A stretch of 64,000 bases of DNA from NCBI GenBank assembly GCA_977006965.1, contig OZ345355.1:3162001-3226000 (forward strand). Reading direction: 5' to 3'. The notes beneath the pieces are model-generated. The model had not been told where the DNA came from and did no database searches. It saw only the letters and a list, made by a program, of their open reading frames with translations. The position numbers and the translations under genes were made by a program. Numbering within the stretch: the stretch's first letter is position 1; each line of letters starts with the position of its first letter. Positions 1 to 10,159 of this stretch are shown piece after piece. The DNA is from Phymatolithon calcareum (Eukaryota; Rhodophyta; Florideophyceae; Hapalidiales).

Positions 1-1
1 T

Positions 2-370
2 ACCGAACGAAAGAAGGCATTGTGGCCCTGCTTGGAAAGAAATTGTGATACAGAAGAGCAAGACACAGGCATTGGCCCAATGAAGTTCTATTTTGCTGGA
101 ATCGTTCTCGGACTGTTCGTTTCTCTTTTTTCAATTTTTTACCTTTATTGCTTTCCTGGGATTCAAGGCAACCAGAGAAGGACAAGGCTGTTCAAGATTG
201 GATGCATGGTCGGCGCTTATAGCCCGATAATTCTTCTACAACTGCTACTGCATGTTGTGTCTAATGTCTATATAGTCTACTACATACCAATTTTTAGCTT
301 CTTCTTCGTATTCTTTTTCTGGCTGGTTGAGTGTGATGTACTCACCGAGAGAGCAGAACTGGAAAACTAG
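2..370 (+). CDS. Multi-pass membrane protein, C-terminal end (copy A, cut by window edge)
   Basis: The reading frame is open to the left edge and stops with TAG at 368-370. It encodes the last ~120 residues of a protein seen at greater length at 14773-16554. The protein reads CLERN...DTG, then MKFYFAGIVLGLFVSLFSIF, a CFPGIQG loop with basic residues, and two further hydrophobic stretches ending in TERAELEN. This is one ~100-residue three-helix module. Copy A is uninterrupted where copy B is split by an LTR element and a LINE, so it shows the ancestral state. I do not recognise the family; a polytopic membrane protein of unknown function is the safe call. Confidence 0.7.
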   Translation, partial: TERKKALWPCLERNCDTEEQDTGIGPMKFYFAGIVLGLFVSLFSIFYLYCFPGIQGNQRRTRLFKIGCMVGAYSPIILLQLLLHVVSNVYIVYYIPIFSFFFVFFFWLVECDVLTERAELEN

Positions 371-1240
371 AAGGAATTTCTTCGTAGTAGTCAACTTACC
401 TTAGCGCTACGGGAGAAAATGTCCGAAGTGGACTGCTGTACGTAATTTGAGCGCATGAAAACGTAAGCGAAGGATTGTAGCACAGTGAAAAGTCTCACGT
501 GCAGTGACAATTGACAAAAAGTGCTTCAATTAAACAGAAATCCATCCATCCTTAGCGCTGCAGTAGAGTATGCATGCTGCAATTGCTTTAGTGTCAAAGT
601 GCCGAACCCCCTCAATTGAGGGGCGATTTAAAAGCTAGAAAAAGTTAGTAAAAACAAAGCTGCATACGATCCATACATATCGCCGCATGTGATGCGATGC
701 CTGTCTTGGGTCACTGTCAATACTACATCAACACGGTGCATGATTGTTCCGATGTATGATGGTTTTCCCAAGGTGACACTTTACGGACACACTCCTAAGC
801 ACAATTCAACTGATACTAGTTTTACCGTTTCACATCATAGGTAGCACATGACTTGTGACTACCGAGTGCTGCAATTAGGCAGCACTCCTTTTTTCTACAT
901 AAGGCCCTGCCGAAGTTCTGACTAGCAGACTCGGCAGGGAAGAAGTAAAGGACAGGGTCATCAAAGACCTTGTTTTTCATCCCGAACACTTTCACGGCTT
1001 TTGACCGACAATGCCTTCAGATTCATCGATCATCACCAATAGTTCCGTTACGAAACAAAGTGGAACTGCTCGTCAACTGATCACCGATGGGAAATCGAAG
1101 CCAGGTTTGCACATGACTTTCCATGCTTTAATGCACATTTTCTTGAGAAACAGCTAGCTCTCTTCCGTGCATTTCCTGAACACTGCAGAGAACGATCTGC
1201 GAAAATGCAATACCGCGAAGATGGATAAGTGACTGAACAT
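371..1240. other. Gene-free stretch shared with 19179-20870
   Basis: No convincing ORF. The sequence matches 19179-20870 in three pieces (371-500, 500-600, 600-1240) once the LINE insertions there are removed. At about 604-625 it has the palindromic CCCCTCAATTGAGGGG motif and following A-rich sequence, also found at the ends of the piggyBac-like element at 8867-10155. This suggests a small terminal fragment of that family. Confidence 0.6.
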
Positions 1241-1330
1241 CATACAAGATTAATTTAGTTATGTTATAAGGAGTTAAAGTTAGAAGACAAGGGAAACGCA
1301 CCCGCGCCGCGCTGAACGGAAGGCAGAACC

Positions 1331-4167
1331 TTAAAGTCCCAAAACAGGAAGATCGAGTCGCTTATCATTGAATGGGCGATCAAGGGAATCAATGGTATCT
1401 TCACCACATCGTGGACACAGGTTTGCGTCTCCAGTGCGGACAATACCCACTTTAGAAACATTGCCATGTCCACAACTGAGCTTAGCATTCGAAGATCTAT
1501 TCTTTCCCCACTCCTTCGCCCGTGCAAGATCTTCGCGGAGCCTGTCAGTCGCTTGCAACGCGCTTTGCGCCTGCTCCTCGCTTTTCTGTGCCACGGAGCG
1601 ATGCTCGCGCAATTCAGCTGCGACCGCCGTCTTAACGCTCTCCGAAGCAACCTCAAAATTATCCATATTTTTCAGCACATCCTCCACATGCAATAAACCG
1701 CCACTGCGCGCAATAACCGCCACGGGATCCTCGCTTCGTCCCGCTACACGGCGCCACAATGCCTGCAACTTGCCGCGGGGGAGGGCTACCTCTGCCAGAG
1801 TTTTCTCCGCAAGCCCGACATCGATATCGAGTGCAAGTGAAACCGCTGCGTCGTGCAAACCGAGCAGGAGATATAGCGATAAACAAACCCTCTGGAAACG
1901 TGCGCTGAGACAAGCGCGCAGCACGTTCGCAAGAGTATTTGACAGATCCGGGGAGTGCGGGGGGTGTTAAACTTTCGCGGTGCGAGAATTTTAGCAAATG
2001 ATTCCTCTGCTGCACTTTCCTCTTGGAATTCAGCATGCAGTGCAAAAAATGAACTTCACAAGCTCGTGCCACTCAGTGCTCTGTGGTACCACGGCCACAA
2101 GCACGCTTGTCACATACTTTGTCGCAGCATCATATGCTTGCTTCCGATCTTCTGCTGTCGCTGCGGATCGTGCGGTTCGCGCTAGTTCTGAAAGAAGTCG
2201 GATGTGATCCACGGGAGTAGAAACTTTTCCTCCCTCTTCTACAGAGACCTGTGCCAGGGTTTCGGCGATGCGTTCCGAAGCGACGTGGACGAGAGAATGC
2301 GAAAGTGTAGCAACAGCATCACTGACTTCTTCTGGGTCACCTTTTGCACGTGCTTCTGCAAGAAGTTCGATTGCATCGTCGACACAAAGCCGTTGGGCTG
2401 CACTTTTAAGAGCGAATTGTGACTTCCCTGCAAGTTTGGTAAGCTTTTTTGCTTCGTCGAGGCAATTATGGCGCGCGAGAACGGCAAGCGCGGTCGGCAC
2501 GTCGAGGTCTGTGTACCGATCGGCGAGGAAATTTGCAAAATCCTTTCTAGTCTCTTCTCGAACTTGCTCTTTCACTTCACCAGAAATTCGACCCGCGTAC
2601 AGCTGCACCAGAGCTGTCGCAATTAGAGTTCGCTGCGTATGTCGGGTTGCTTCAATTTCATCCAGTTTCCTGACCAAATATTCGATCATGTATGTCGTCA
2701 TCTTTGCTCTTTTTCCAGCACTCATTATAATGTCACCATTCTCTCCAACATGACACCCTTTGTTCTTATTTTCCTCCACACCCGCTTCCGAGGTACACGC
2801 GTCAACAATGGCAAGTATAACTTCCTCCACTGGTTTCTCTGTCTTTGCAAACAAACGGGCTGCAGCCTCCCAATCACCGATGCTTGCGGCATGCTCCGCC
2901 TGTGCGCGAAGCACGGCCTATCGCGTGGTAGCAACTGCATGGCCAACGTCGTCATCACCACTGTGCTGCACTAGAGGCGCAAGAGCCATTGCCAGGTCGA
3001 ATCTACCCACTTCTTGTGCAGCTTTCCAAGCCTCTCGATGTTCCGCGTCGCCTGCCACAATTCGTGCGAGTTCCCCGTCTTCTGAAAACACCCATAATAC
3101 GTCGCTTGCAACATCACGAGCAAGACCGGCAGCCGGTGCTTCGAGCAAACCCAATAACTCTGGTCGTGCCTCATCAGGATCTTCTCGGAGTTCTGCCAAG
3201 GGGCTCCATACGTCGAGTCGCTGTGACAGTGCACCAGAAATTTGGTTAAATGCATACACACTAGACGGATACAACACGAGCACATGAAAAGCCGACAGGT
3301 TACAAGAGAGCGGAGCGGCAGAACCCGTTGCATTTTTCAGCGTTCCCCATGAAATAGTTGCCTTATCCACGACAGAGGCAACAACAGCAGACGGCACCGG
3401 CGCAGCATCTGCCACTTGCGGAACACGACGACGACGCACGGCAAGTTGCGCATGTGTGACACCCTCAGCAGCAGCCCATACAAATCTGCGAGACGCGAGT
3501 GCGGAATTGCCAGTCATGAATTGCAACTCGGAGGGAAAGGGCACAGCGCCAACATCACGGCTTTCCATCCCTTCCGGTGCACGCTGCAAAGCAGAGACAT
3601 GCTCTTCTCTGAACAGCGTTTTCAAAGACGTTGCATCGAAAAACGCGTACAGTTTTCTGCGCATAGCAACAATTCCAACGTATTTCCCGGCAACCTTCTC
3701 GACTCGCACACCATCGATACAGTCACCGTCCGGCGCTGCCCAGAGTTTCTCTACCGCGTCGTCACGCTCATTGTCTTCGTCAAAGGAGAGAGCGAATAAA
3801 CTGCCAAGTGCCGTACCGAGCAGCACGACTTGTCGTATTTTCTTGACGTTTCCACCACTGTCGCCGTCGCCGCGTACCCACGCAGCAGCCGCGCAGCGCA
3901 TCTCGCGCAGACGGATGACCCATCGCGGGCGAAGCGGCCCTGTAGCACGAGCGTGAAAGGCGTCCGCGTTTCGCAGAAAGACGAGCGCTGCCCGGGAGCG
4001 TGGGTCAGGTTATATACGGGCGACGGCGATGCCGCCGCCGAGCGCGCCGCGCGCCTCAGCAATTTCGCCAGTTGAGCCTTCATACCGGAACAGACGTCCG
4101 CGCTCCGTTCCCGCCCATACCGTGCCGTGCGAAGCCGCAACTGCCTGGAATGATCAATCGGGGAGTG
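1331..4167 (-). pseudogene. VPS18: VPS18/Pep3 vacuolar sorting protein, broken copy
   Basis: VPS18 is a core subunit of the HOPS and CORVET tethers that drive endosome and vacuole fusion. Read on the minus strand, one frame gives the family in order. First are propeller-like blades (VWAGTERGRLFRYEG, QVVLLGTALGSLFALSF, SAFHVLVLYPSSVYAFNQ). A clathrin-repeat region follows (VLRAQAEHAASIGDWEAAAR onward). The C-terminal half is VCLSLYLLLGLHDAAVSLAL...LLHVEDVLKNMDNF, and the zinc-binding tail reads LCPRCGEDTIDSLDRPF. The frame is cut by TGA (4154-4156), TAA (4010-4012) and TAG (2918-2920). Two compensating single-base shifts lie at homopolymers 2044-2049 and 1959-1964; between them the alternate frame resumes the family pattern (LHAEFQEES). 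The N-terminus beyond ~4167 is not resolved. It is a pseudogene unless these are assembly errors. The last ~120 codons are duplicated at 20870-21250. Confidence 0.8.
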
Positions 4168-4399
4168 TCAGAATTGAAAGTGTGGTCGTGGAGATCGACC
4201 TTTCTGGACGGTTTAAAGGTATACATTACCGTTACACGGTCCTGATCACCCAGGCGAAGTCGTATGGTCGCGCCTTCGACGCGAAACAGTGGTGTACGGG
4301 CGTCCCTGTGCATCTTTTCCTCTCGACGCACGGATACCTTGATGCGCCAGACGTCGGGAGATGGTGCTATAGTTTTGCCGGCAGTTTGTGTAAGCATTT

Positions 4400-5154
4400 G
4401 TACAGATGTTGCTTTTTCGTTGGTGACAGGATGTCCACGTACTCATCCACTACCCCGTGGCTGGCGGATCCGCCTGACGCCTGTCTACTCTTCAGTTTTT
4501 CAGCGGTTCTACACCGGTCAGTAGAAGACATTGCCATTTTCATCAATCGGAGGGAAACGAAGAGAAACAGTTTTCGAAGCTGGTGAAAATGAAAGCGGCA
4601 GATATTTTTTAGAACGGAGAGGTTCTCACTGGAGACTCGTCCACCACTTGCCCTCCTCGCGAGAAAACTATTGCGTGCTTTCAATTTCAAATCCGCTCGT
4701 GCCATTTTTTCGCTCTGAAATTGATGAACGGGCGACTTTTTCGCGGGGAGCAAGAGCTCCTGAAGAGCCTTTTTTTAGAAATGAGACTATCGCTTCAAAT
4801 CAATGTGTACACTGTATTTTTCCGCGACAATCAGGATACTATCGTACAACATAGCCAGCGTAGATAATTATGAACGAATGCACTTTCAGTAGAAAGCCTC
4901 CAATCCGTTCCTGAATAATGGGCGACGACCAGATGACTATCCTTCGGTTACAAATCACATGCCGTTGCTTCACATAGACAGTCACGTCGTTCGACAAATA
5001 TATTCCTTGTCTTTGCAATGCTAGTTACAAGCTCTCCTAATCCACGACATTCAACACCAACTGGTGAAAAGGCGCACGAGCAAAGGATATCGCTCAAATC
5101 TGGCATTCAAACAGTTGTTGAGACAACCTTCTTCCAAGAAAGCCAGCGGAACTG
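4400..5154. other. Gene-free stretch upstream of the 5155 ORF
   Basis: Only short overlapping frames on both strands; nothing recognisable. An AT-rich TATATT lies near 4996-5001, roughly 155 bp before the ATG at 5155, and could be promoter-like but is weak. Confidence 0.4.
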
Positions 5155-5886
5155 ATGGAAGAAGCCACCAGTTCCATGGAGACACAAGATGCGCAGGTGC
5201 GAATTCCAGATACTTCTGATCCCATTATCGCTCGTCGTATCAGAGTTTTTCATGCACAAAAGTTTCTCCGCTCTCGATTTTCGGCCGAGCAGGTCGAAAA
5301 TCTTACCGGAAGCCAATTTCAAACAGTACTTGACGCTGCGTCTCCAATCTGGGGACAAGAGATAACAGCTCTTGACGAATTACCGTGGGTCATTCACCTT
5401 AAAAACAGGAATGAACAATATGGGGAGCACCTTGTGTGCCGACGAGGATCAAGGAAGAACCTTGTGTCTTCTGAGGTACTACAAACACCAATGAAACAGT
5501 CACCATCTAATGGACGGTATTTAAGCAGTTTTCTCTCTCCTGGTACGCCAAGGCCTCCACGTGCGGAGGGGAATTTTGCGTGCTCCTCGAATGAAGTTCT
5601 TAGAGCGTTTTGCATTCTTTCGAATCATAACTGCGAAAGTTGCTTTCCGGATCGAGAGCCGATGCAGGACCAAGAGAAGCAGCACAACTCGAATATCAAT
5701 TCGCCGTATGCAGAACGGGGAAGAATGCTCAGCTTTTCACATGGAATAGACCACGAGTTTCGACCGAACATTCAAGCACTTCGACAAACAGCTCAAACGC
5801 AAATCCAGAGGTCCATACAGTTGCCTCCTCTTCCTTCTGTCCCAGAAATTATGGGGACCGCAGGTCATGTTTGGATGGAGATGTAG
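5155..5886 (+). CDS. Hypothetical protein, 243 aa
   Basis: An uninterrupted 243-codon ATG frame with no competing long frame on either strand, so probably a real coding region. The N-terminal ~85 residues look folded (MEEATSSMETQ, IIARRIRVFHAQKFLRSRF, then WGQEITALDELPW). The C-terminal half is rich in Ser, Pro, Gln and Asn and looks disordered. A Cys/His cluster occurs mid-protein (LSNHNCESCF). I see no signal peptide, membrane segment or family motif. It lies between the broken VPS18 gene and an SDR remnant. Function unknown; a DNA- or protein-binding nuclear factor is only a guess from composition. Confidence 0.5.
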   Translation: MEEATSSMETQDAQVRIPDTSDPIIARRIRVFHAQKFLRSRFSAEQVENLTGSQFQTVLDAASPIWGQEITALDELPWVIHLKNRNEQYGEHLVCRRGSRKNLVSSEVLQTPMKQSPSNGRYLSSFLSPGTPRPPRAEGNFACSSNEVLRAFCILSNHNCESCFPDREPMQDQEKQHNSNINSPYAERGRMLSFSHGIDHEFRPNIQALRQTAQTQIQRSIQLPPLPSVPEIMGTAGHVWMEM

Positions 5887-6135
5887 CTGTTTATAGCCCG
5901 TTTTCGTAGAGTGCCGCTAATTCTGTTAAGCTCTTACTACTTGACCTTTCCTCGCGGTCGGTCAGATTGGCAAAACATGATCGCTGTCTCTGTCGAATAG
6001 TCTCGTGGGACATGAGGACACTCTGGACGCGTACTTTCTATGGTAGTTGACTAGAGATTCAGTTTTCTTTTCTTAAAAAGCAACTTTGTACCTTTATCAG
6101 GAATACTTTCTCTGGAGCTCAAAGAGGGCTTACTG

Positions 6136-6545
6136 ATGCCGCCATGGGCGCATGTTGCAACGAACTGCAAACTGCACTCCAGCACAGATGCAGCGATTGA
6201 CAATTTCGACGGACTCGACGTTGCCGTGAACAATGCAGGGTATGTAATCCCCTGGCTGAGTGTTCAACTCGTTAGTCTTAATGTTCCGGGAGAATTCGCG
6301 ACCAAGAAACAAGTGATGTCGCAGTTCGAAACAAACGTGTACCGACCGCTCACTGTGACTCTGGCTGCGCTCCCGCACTTCTGCCCCAAGAATACAGATT
6401 CTATACTTGATGTAGAGTCTCTTCTCGCCGTTTGGAAGCTCCTTTCCAGTCCGCGTACTGCGTTTCAAAATTTGCGATTGAGGGGCTGACAGTGGCACTA
6501 AATTTGGAAATGACGCCGCTCGGTATTTGCGTCAAAAGTGGTTGA
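6136..6545 (+). pseudogene. Short-chain dehydrogenase/reductase remnant
   Basis: This fragment matches the middle of the SDR genes at 7585, 29728 and 31275. Recognisable pieces are IDNFDGLDVAVNNAGYVIP (the NNAG motif), PGEFATKKQVMSQFETNVY and LAALPHF. The nucleotide-binding N-terminus (TGCSSGIG) is missing, and the Ser...YxxxK active-site region has decayed into frameshifted sequence, after which only NLEMTPLGI-like residues are visible to ~6530. EFATKKQVMSQFETNVY is closest to the copy at 31275. It is dead and lies at the head of the SDR cluster. Confidence 0.75.
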
Positions 6546-6549
6546 AGAA

Positions 6550-7584
6550 CTAAAACTTAACTATTACTTTCAATGACAAATACGGTCATTAATGTATTAA
6601 CAGTGCCAATTTATTGTACGGCCGTTGCTTCGTGTCGGTGTGCACTGATAATCGTCATCTGCTGGCTCATTTTAAAAAGCGTTTCTGCACCATTGATAAA
6701 TAGATGCTGTACGGTACTCGGTGCAACTGTGTCGACGAATTAGAAATAACTTCTTACCAAGCAAAGCTGGGGACGCGTGAAGCAGTTTTTGATATCGCTC
6801 AAATTTCTGCGCTAAAGCTCTAAATCATGCTCTTAGTCCCTTCTCCGATTTTTTGCAAAATCATTGGCACCTAGGTAGAGAGGGCTCTGGTGTGCGGGTG
6901 CACGAACTTGGCTTTCGGTATCGTCCGCAGTGGTAAAAGTGTCCGTTGTTTACGTTACTTCTACTCTCACTGGGAATATTGGTTCATACTAGCTAGCCAT
7001 GTGAGTCAAGAGGGAAAGAAACTGGACATTCCCTGAGACGCCTGCAGTCGAATTCCACGGGTATCATATCACTAGATTTTCGTCCCTCTTGTGTCTTTTT
7101 AACCCTTAGAATACTCGTCTAACCCCAACAACACTCTATTACTTCCTAGCTTTACTTGGGGGAGTGCACTGCGGGCATAAAGCCGAGTCAACCATAATTT
7201 TCTCTCTGTTTTTCTTCTGTTTGCATACCCAAAAATCACCATCAACGGTCGCAATCGTATTGCGATATGTGGGAAATTATCAGATGCTGCCATGCGTCCG
7301 CGAAAAGCGAATAACATACAGGCGCCTGAATTATTCTGACAGACAGCGAAGATCAATGGCCCCTGCTATCATGTCGTCAAGCAGTTAGGGGTCAGTGCTA
7401 ACGAGATTTTTCTGAGCGTAGAAACAATTGGATTGGCCAAGTCAAGGCTCGTCCGTGAGCTCAAGTCACAACTGAAAATTTCTTGATACAATCTGATTCA
7501 GTTCCGAAATGGCACAAATATTCGTCGAAGGAAATCAACATCTGCCCCGATTCATCTACTCGCTACTTTCTCCGTCATTGCGAT
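6550..7584. other. 5' flank of SDR unit, duplicated at 25776-26795
   Basis: No gene of its own. The sequence is a diverged copy of 25776-26795: both share, for example, GGATTGGCCAA..TCAAGGCTC and CGTCCGTGAGCTCAAGTCA just before the SDR start. The SDR duplication therefore carried about 1 kb of upstream DNA, presumably including the promoter. No clear TATA box seen. Confidence 0.6.
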
Positions 7585-8433
7585 ATGCCAAACACAGTCC
7601 TGATCACCGGCTGCTCCAGTGGCATTGGCAAAGCCACAGCAAATCTCTTCGCCGATAAGGGGTGGAATGTTGTAGCTACCATGCGTAACACTGAATGCGA
7701 TGCTGGAAAGGAGTTCTCAAAGCGCTCCAATGTACTCGTCGCCACACTCGACGTTATCGATCGCTCTTCCATCGACTCTGCCGTTGCCAGCGCGATTGAG
7801 AAATTCGGCAGCCTCGATGTTGTGATCAACAGTGCCGGGTATGTTCTCTATGGTCCTGCTGAGTTCACGAAGAAAGAGCAAGCAATGGCGCACTTCGAAA
7901 CAAACATTTACGGTGCCCTCGCTGTTATTCAAGCCGCACTTCCGCACTTCCGCTCCAAGAAGGCCGGATTGATCGTGAAGGTTGGGTCCCTTTTCGGACG
8001 AACCGTCGTGGCTCCTTTCTATCCCCTGCACTGTGCGTCCAAGTATGCGCTTGAGGGACTGACGGAGGCTCTCAACTTGGAATTGGTACCGCTTGGTATT
8101 CGTGTCAAAATAGTTGATCCTGGTTGGACGAATACAGACTATATATCGAGGGTTGTGAAGGCGGATAGCGGGGACGACACCACGTACGATGAGGCCGTCA
8201 AGCGCTCGAGAGGTGAGTTTGACAATGTGTTCGGACCTCTGCCAAGCTCCGCGGAACACATTGCGAGTGTATTGTATGAGGCGGTTACGGATGGGACAAA
8301 GAAGGTGAGGTACATCGCTGGAAATAATGCTATCAAGCTGATTGAAGAGAGGCAGAGCATGACGGATGAGGAGTGGGAGCAGGCGATGATCAGGAAATTC
8401 AATCTTGACAAGCAATTCGTGGCCGCAAATTAG
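7585..8433 (+). CDS. Short-chain dehydrogenase/reductase (active-site Tyr replaced by His)
   Basis: SDRs are NAD(P)H-dependent oxidoreductases with a Rossmann fold. This 282-aa protein starts at the ATG aligned with its paralogs. It has the dinucleotide motif TGCSSGIG (residues ~8-15), a CDAGKE segment, DVIDRSS, an NSAG version of NNAG, VKVGS with the conserved Ser, and LELVPLGIRVKIVDPG. The catalytic YxxxK reads LHCASK here, so Tyr is His, where the paralogs have LYSASK, VYHASK and LYIASK. The change is a single T-to-C (TAC to CAC). The family mechanism needs that Tyr as the proton donor/acceptor, so ordinary activity is doubtful. Length is normal and the frame intact, and the ~1-kb upstream flank is shared with the copy at 26796. 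Substrate unknown. Confidence 0.85.
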   Translation: MPNTVLITGCSSGIGKATANLFADKGWNVVATMRNTECDAGKEFSKRSNVLVATLDVIDRSSIDSAVASAIEKFGSLDVVINSAGYVLYGPAEFTKKEQAMAHFETNIYGALAVIQAALPHFRSKKAGLIVKVGSLFGRTVVAPFYPLHCASKYALEGLTEALNLELVPLGIRVKIVDPGWTNTDYISRVVKADSGDDTTYDEAVKRSRGEFDNVFGPLPSSAEHIASVLYEAVTDGTKKVRYIAGNNAIKLIEERQSMTDEEWEQAMIRKFNLDKQFVAAN

Positions 8434-8790
8434 TCTACTATTACTGAATGGATGTTCAACTTGCATGAAATAGTGGAGCCCTCGCGAGAGTACTTTTCTA
8501 CAAATGTAGATCGATTTTAGGGTGACTGTGTGAGATCTGGCCTTGATGTGATCAAAGTGTTCCGCACCATTGCAGAACACCTTATGGCGTTTTGGAACGG
8601 GACAGTGATAGCCGTGTACAGGGCCCTGCTCTTCACTGTTTCTTTCTTTCTTTAGACTTGCCGCTAGTCATGAATTTTCAAAGAGTTAATACGCGAAAAA
8701 ACACAACAATAACTTTGTTTCAAGGCACCCCATTTTTTTGGAAAACCAGACAAATTCTTCTCCTTGCGCATCATTGATGGCCAGGTGGCA

Positions 8791-8840
8791 GGCCGCTTGG
8801 AGAATTGTATTTTTTTAAAATTACAATTCTTCAAGCGGCC
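8791..8840. repeat. Hairpin, 19-bp arms
   Basis: 8791-8809 pairs with 8822-8840 (GGCCGCTTG..AGAATTGTA), with one mismatch and a T/A-only loop. It sits about 25 bp outside the left end of the piggyBac-like element. It may be a terminator-like or foldback structure; no function is shown. Confidence 0.7.
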
Positions 8841-8866
8841 AAAAAAGCACTAAGTATGTAGTGACC

Positions 8867-10155
8867 ACTAGTGTCTAGTTTACTAACCACCTCAATTGAG
8901 GATAAATCCCTCAATTGAGGGGCTTTTTGAAAGCTCAAAAAAGTATGTAGAAAGAATGCGAAACAGAAAGTTCGCGCCAACTTTGGGAAGGCGGGCTTGT
9001 GTTCTGCCTGAGGAGTACCCAAACTACGGACTTAAATGGGCGTCGTTCGGCGGTAGGAATGAAATTACAATTTTCAGTTAGAAGAAGCGGACCTGCCATG
9101 TCACGAGAAAAAGACCCGCGCCGAGTGGTCGGCGCGTCCGTACACACTAAGGCAACATCAATGACCAGTCTCGCAGAGTGTTGCAGGCTCTATGGAGCCT
9201 TTTCCAAGTCAAAAAAGGTGAACGGCACAGTTCTGGAGGTACTATTGAATGAAATCAATGGTCGCGCAAGCACATCGCTTCGCGTGAAATGGGTCCTAGT
9301 TCAGAAACCGACTGAGAAAACTAAGATTAAGACACTCAAGATTGTTAACATCAAGGCAGGAAAGGTTGACGAAGGTTCTCCGTCCTCTCGAATGGTTGTA
9401 TCAAGTCCCAGCACGCAGAACTCTGCACCACAAAATCCGGCTTACAGTGCTCGTGGTCGTCCGTCTTCTTCGCCAAATGCCAGTTTATTGTCCCCAGTCG
9501 CAACCACAAGCTCTCCAAAACGGCACACAAGCTTCGATACAACCCTCAGAAGCTAAGAATGCCCTATTCCAGGCTCTATCGCCTACGCCTTGCATGGCTT
9601 TTGGGACCAGTCGTCGCACGAGGAAATTGATGTAATCACACCCGACCGCAAACCCCAAAGTAATTTCTCATGGGGTGCCACAGTACGAGCGACAAGTTAT
9701 ATAACCGATTGGGGGACGAATTCCGAGTCAGTTCTGGACAGTTCGCACTCCAAATGGAGATTTCATATCGGAAAATGGTGGGATTGGGCTTCATACGCCC
9801 TCTGATTGCTTTTTGACCAGGTTTCCACAAGTTCACCTTCGAAAAATAGCTGTATAGACGTCCGCGAAGCTGAAACGAATCGGGGGAAAAGAGACTACAG
9901 TGACAGAACTGGTTAAGTTTTTCGGAATACTCGTCCTCATGACAAGATTTGAGTTTGGCGCTAAGAGCGATTTTTGGAAGACTTCCAGGCCGAACAAGTA
10001 TATCCCGACTTGTTGAAGACATCCATGAGCTTGGCGCTTTTGATGTGCTCGATATTGAGTAGCTTTCATGCGCAAAAATTGAAAAATTCTCGTTCCCCAA
10101 TTGAGAGAAAAGTGCCCCTCAATTGAGGGAAAATTTCAGTAAACTAGACACTAGT
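8867..10155 (+). mobile_element. piggyBac-like DNA transposon, internally deleted
   Basis: Perfect 18-bp terminal inverted repeats ACTAGTGTCTAGTTTACT lie at 8867-8884 and 10138-10155. Palindromic CCTCAATTGAGG motifs sit just inside both ends (8890-8901, 8908-8922, 10115-10129). The interior encodes the N-terminal part of a transposase (next entry) but lacks the later catalytic part. No clear target duplication (TTAA expected for piggyBac) is seen, so the superfamily call rests on the protein. A second, oppositely oriented degraded copy follows immediately. Confidence 0.7.
9059..10075 (+). pseudogene. piggyBac-like transposase, N-terminal part
   Basis: Begins with an intact ATG frame to 9556 (SREKDPRRVVGASVHTKATS, VLEVLLNEINGRASTSLRVKW, then a Ser/Pro-rich stretch). 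It continues in other frames to LRKIAV..KLKRIGGKETTVTE then LVKFFGILVLMTRFEFGAKS. The last motif resembles the pre-catalytic region of DDE_Tnp_1_7/PGBD4-type transposases as I remember them. Several stops and shifts follow 9556. The DDE core and Cys-rich C-terminus are absent. The element at 10160-12240 carries the same motifs on the minus strand, confirming a family. Confidence 0.6.
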
Positions 10156-10159
10156 ATCT

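Noticed and set aside
1368-1970. 200-aa plus-strand frame opposite VPS18
   Set aside because: Shadow of the VPS18 coding strand, which has clear family motifs.
3990-4020. A 30-nt GT...AG segment in VPS18 that would remove the TAA as a mini-intron
   Set aside because: GTATATAACCTGACC...CAG looks intron-like, but 30 nt is far below usual spliceosomal size, and the TGA, TAG and two frameshifts elsewhere are not explained the same way.
4150-4160. TGA read as Trp (genetic code change)
   Set aside because: One VPS18 TGA sits where Trp would fit, but TAA and TAG interrupt the same gene, and intact genes such as the 54636 ORF and PWWP-2 use ordinary Trp codons; 54636 also terminates with TGA.
7483-7584. 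N-terminal extension of the SDR at 7585
   Set aside because: The extension starts at a non-ATG codon and is absent from the paralogs at 29728 and 31275; the aligned ATG is preferred.
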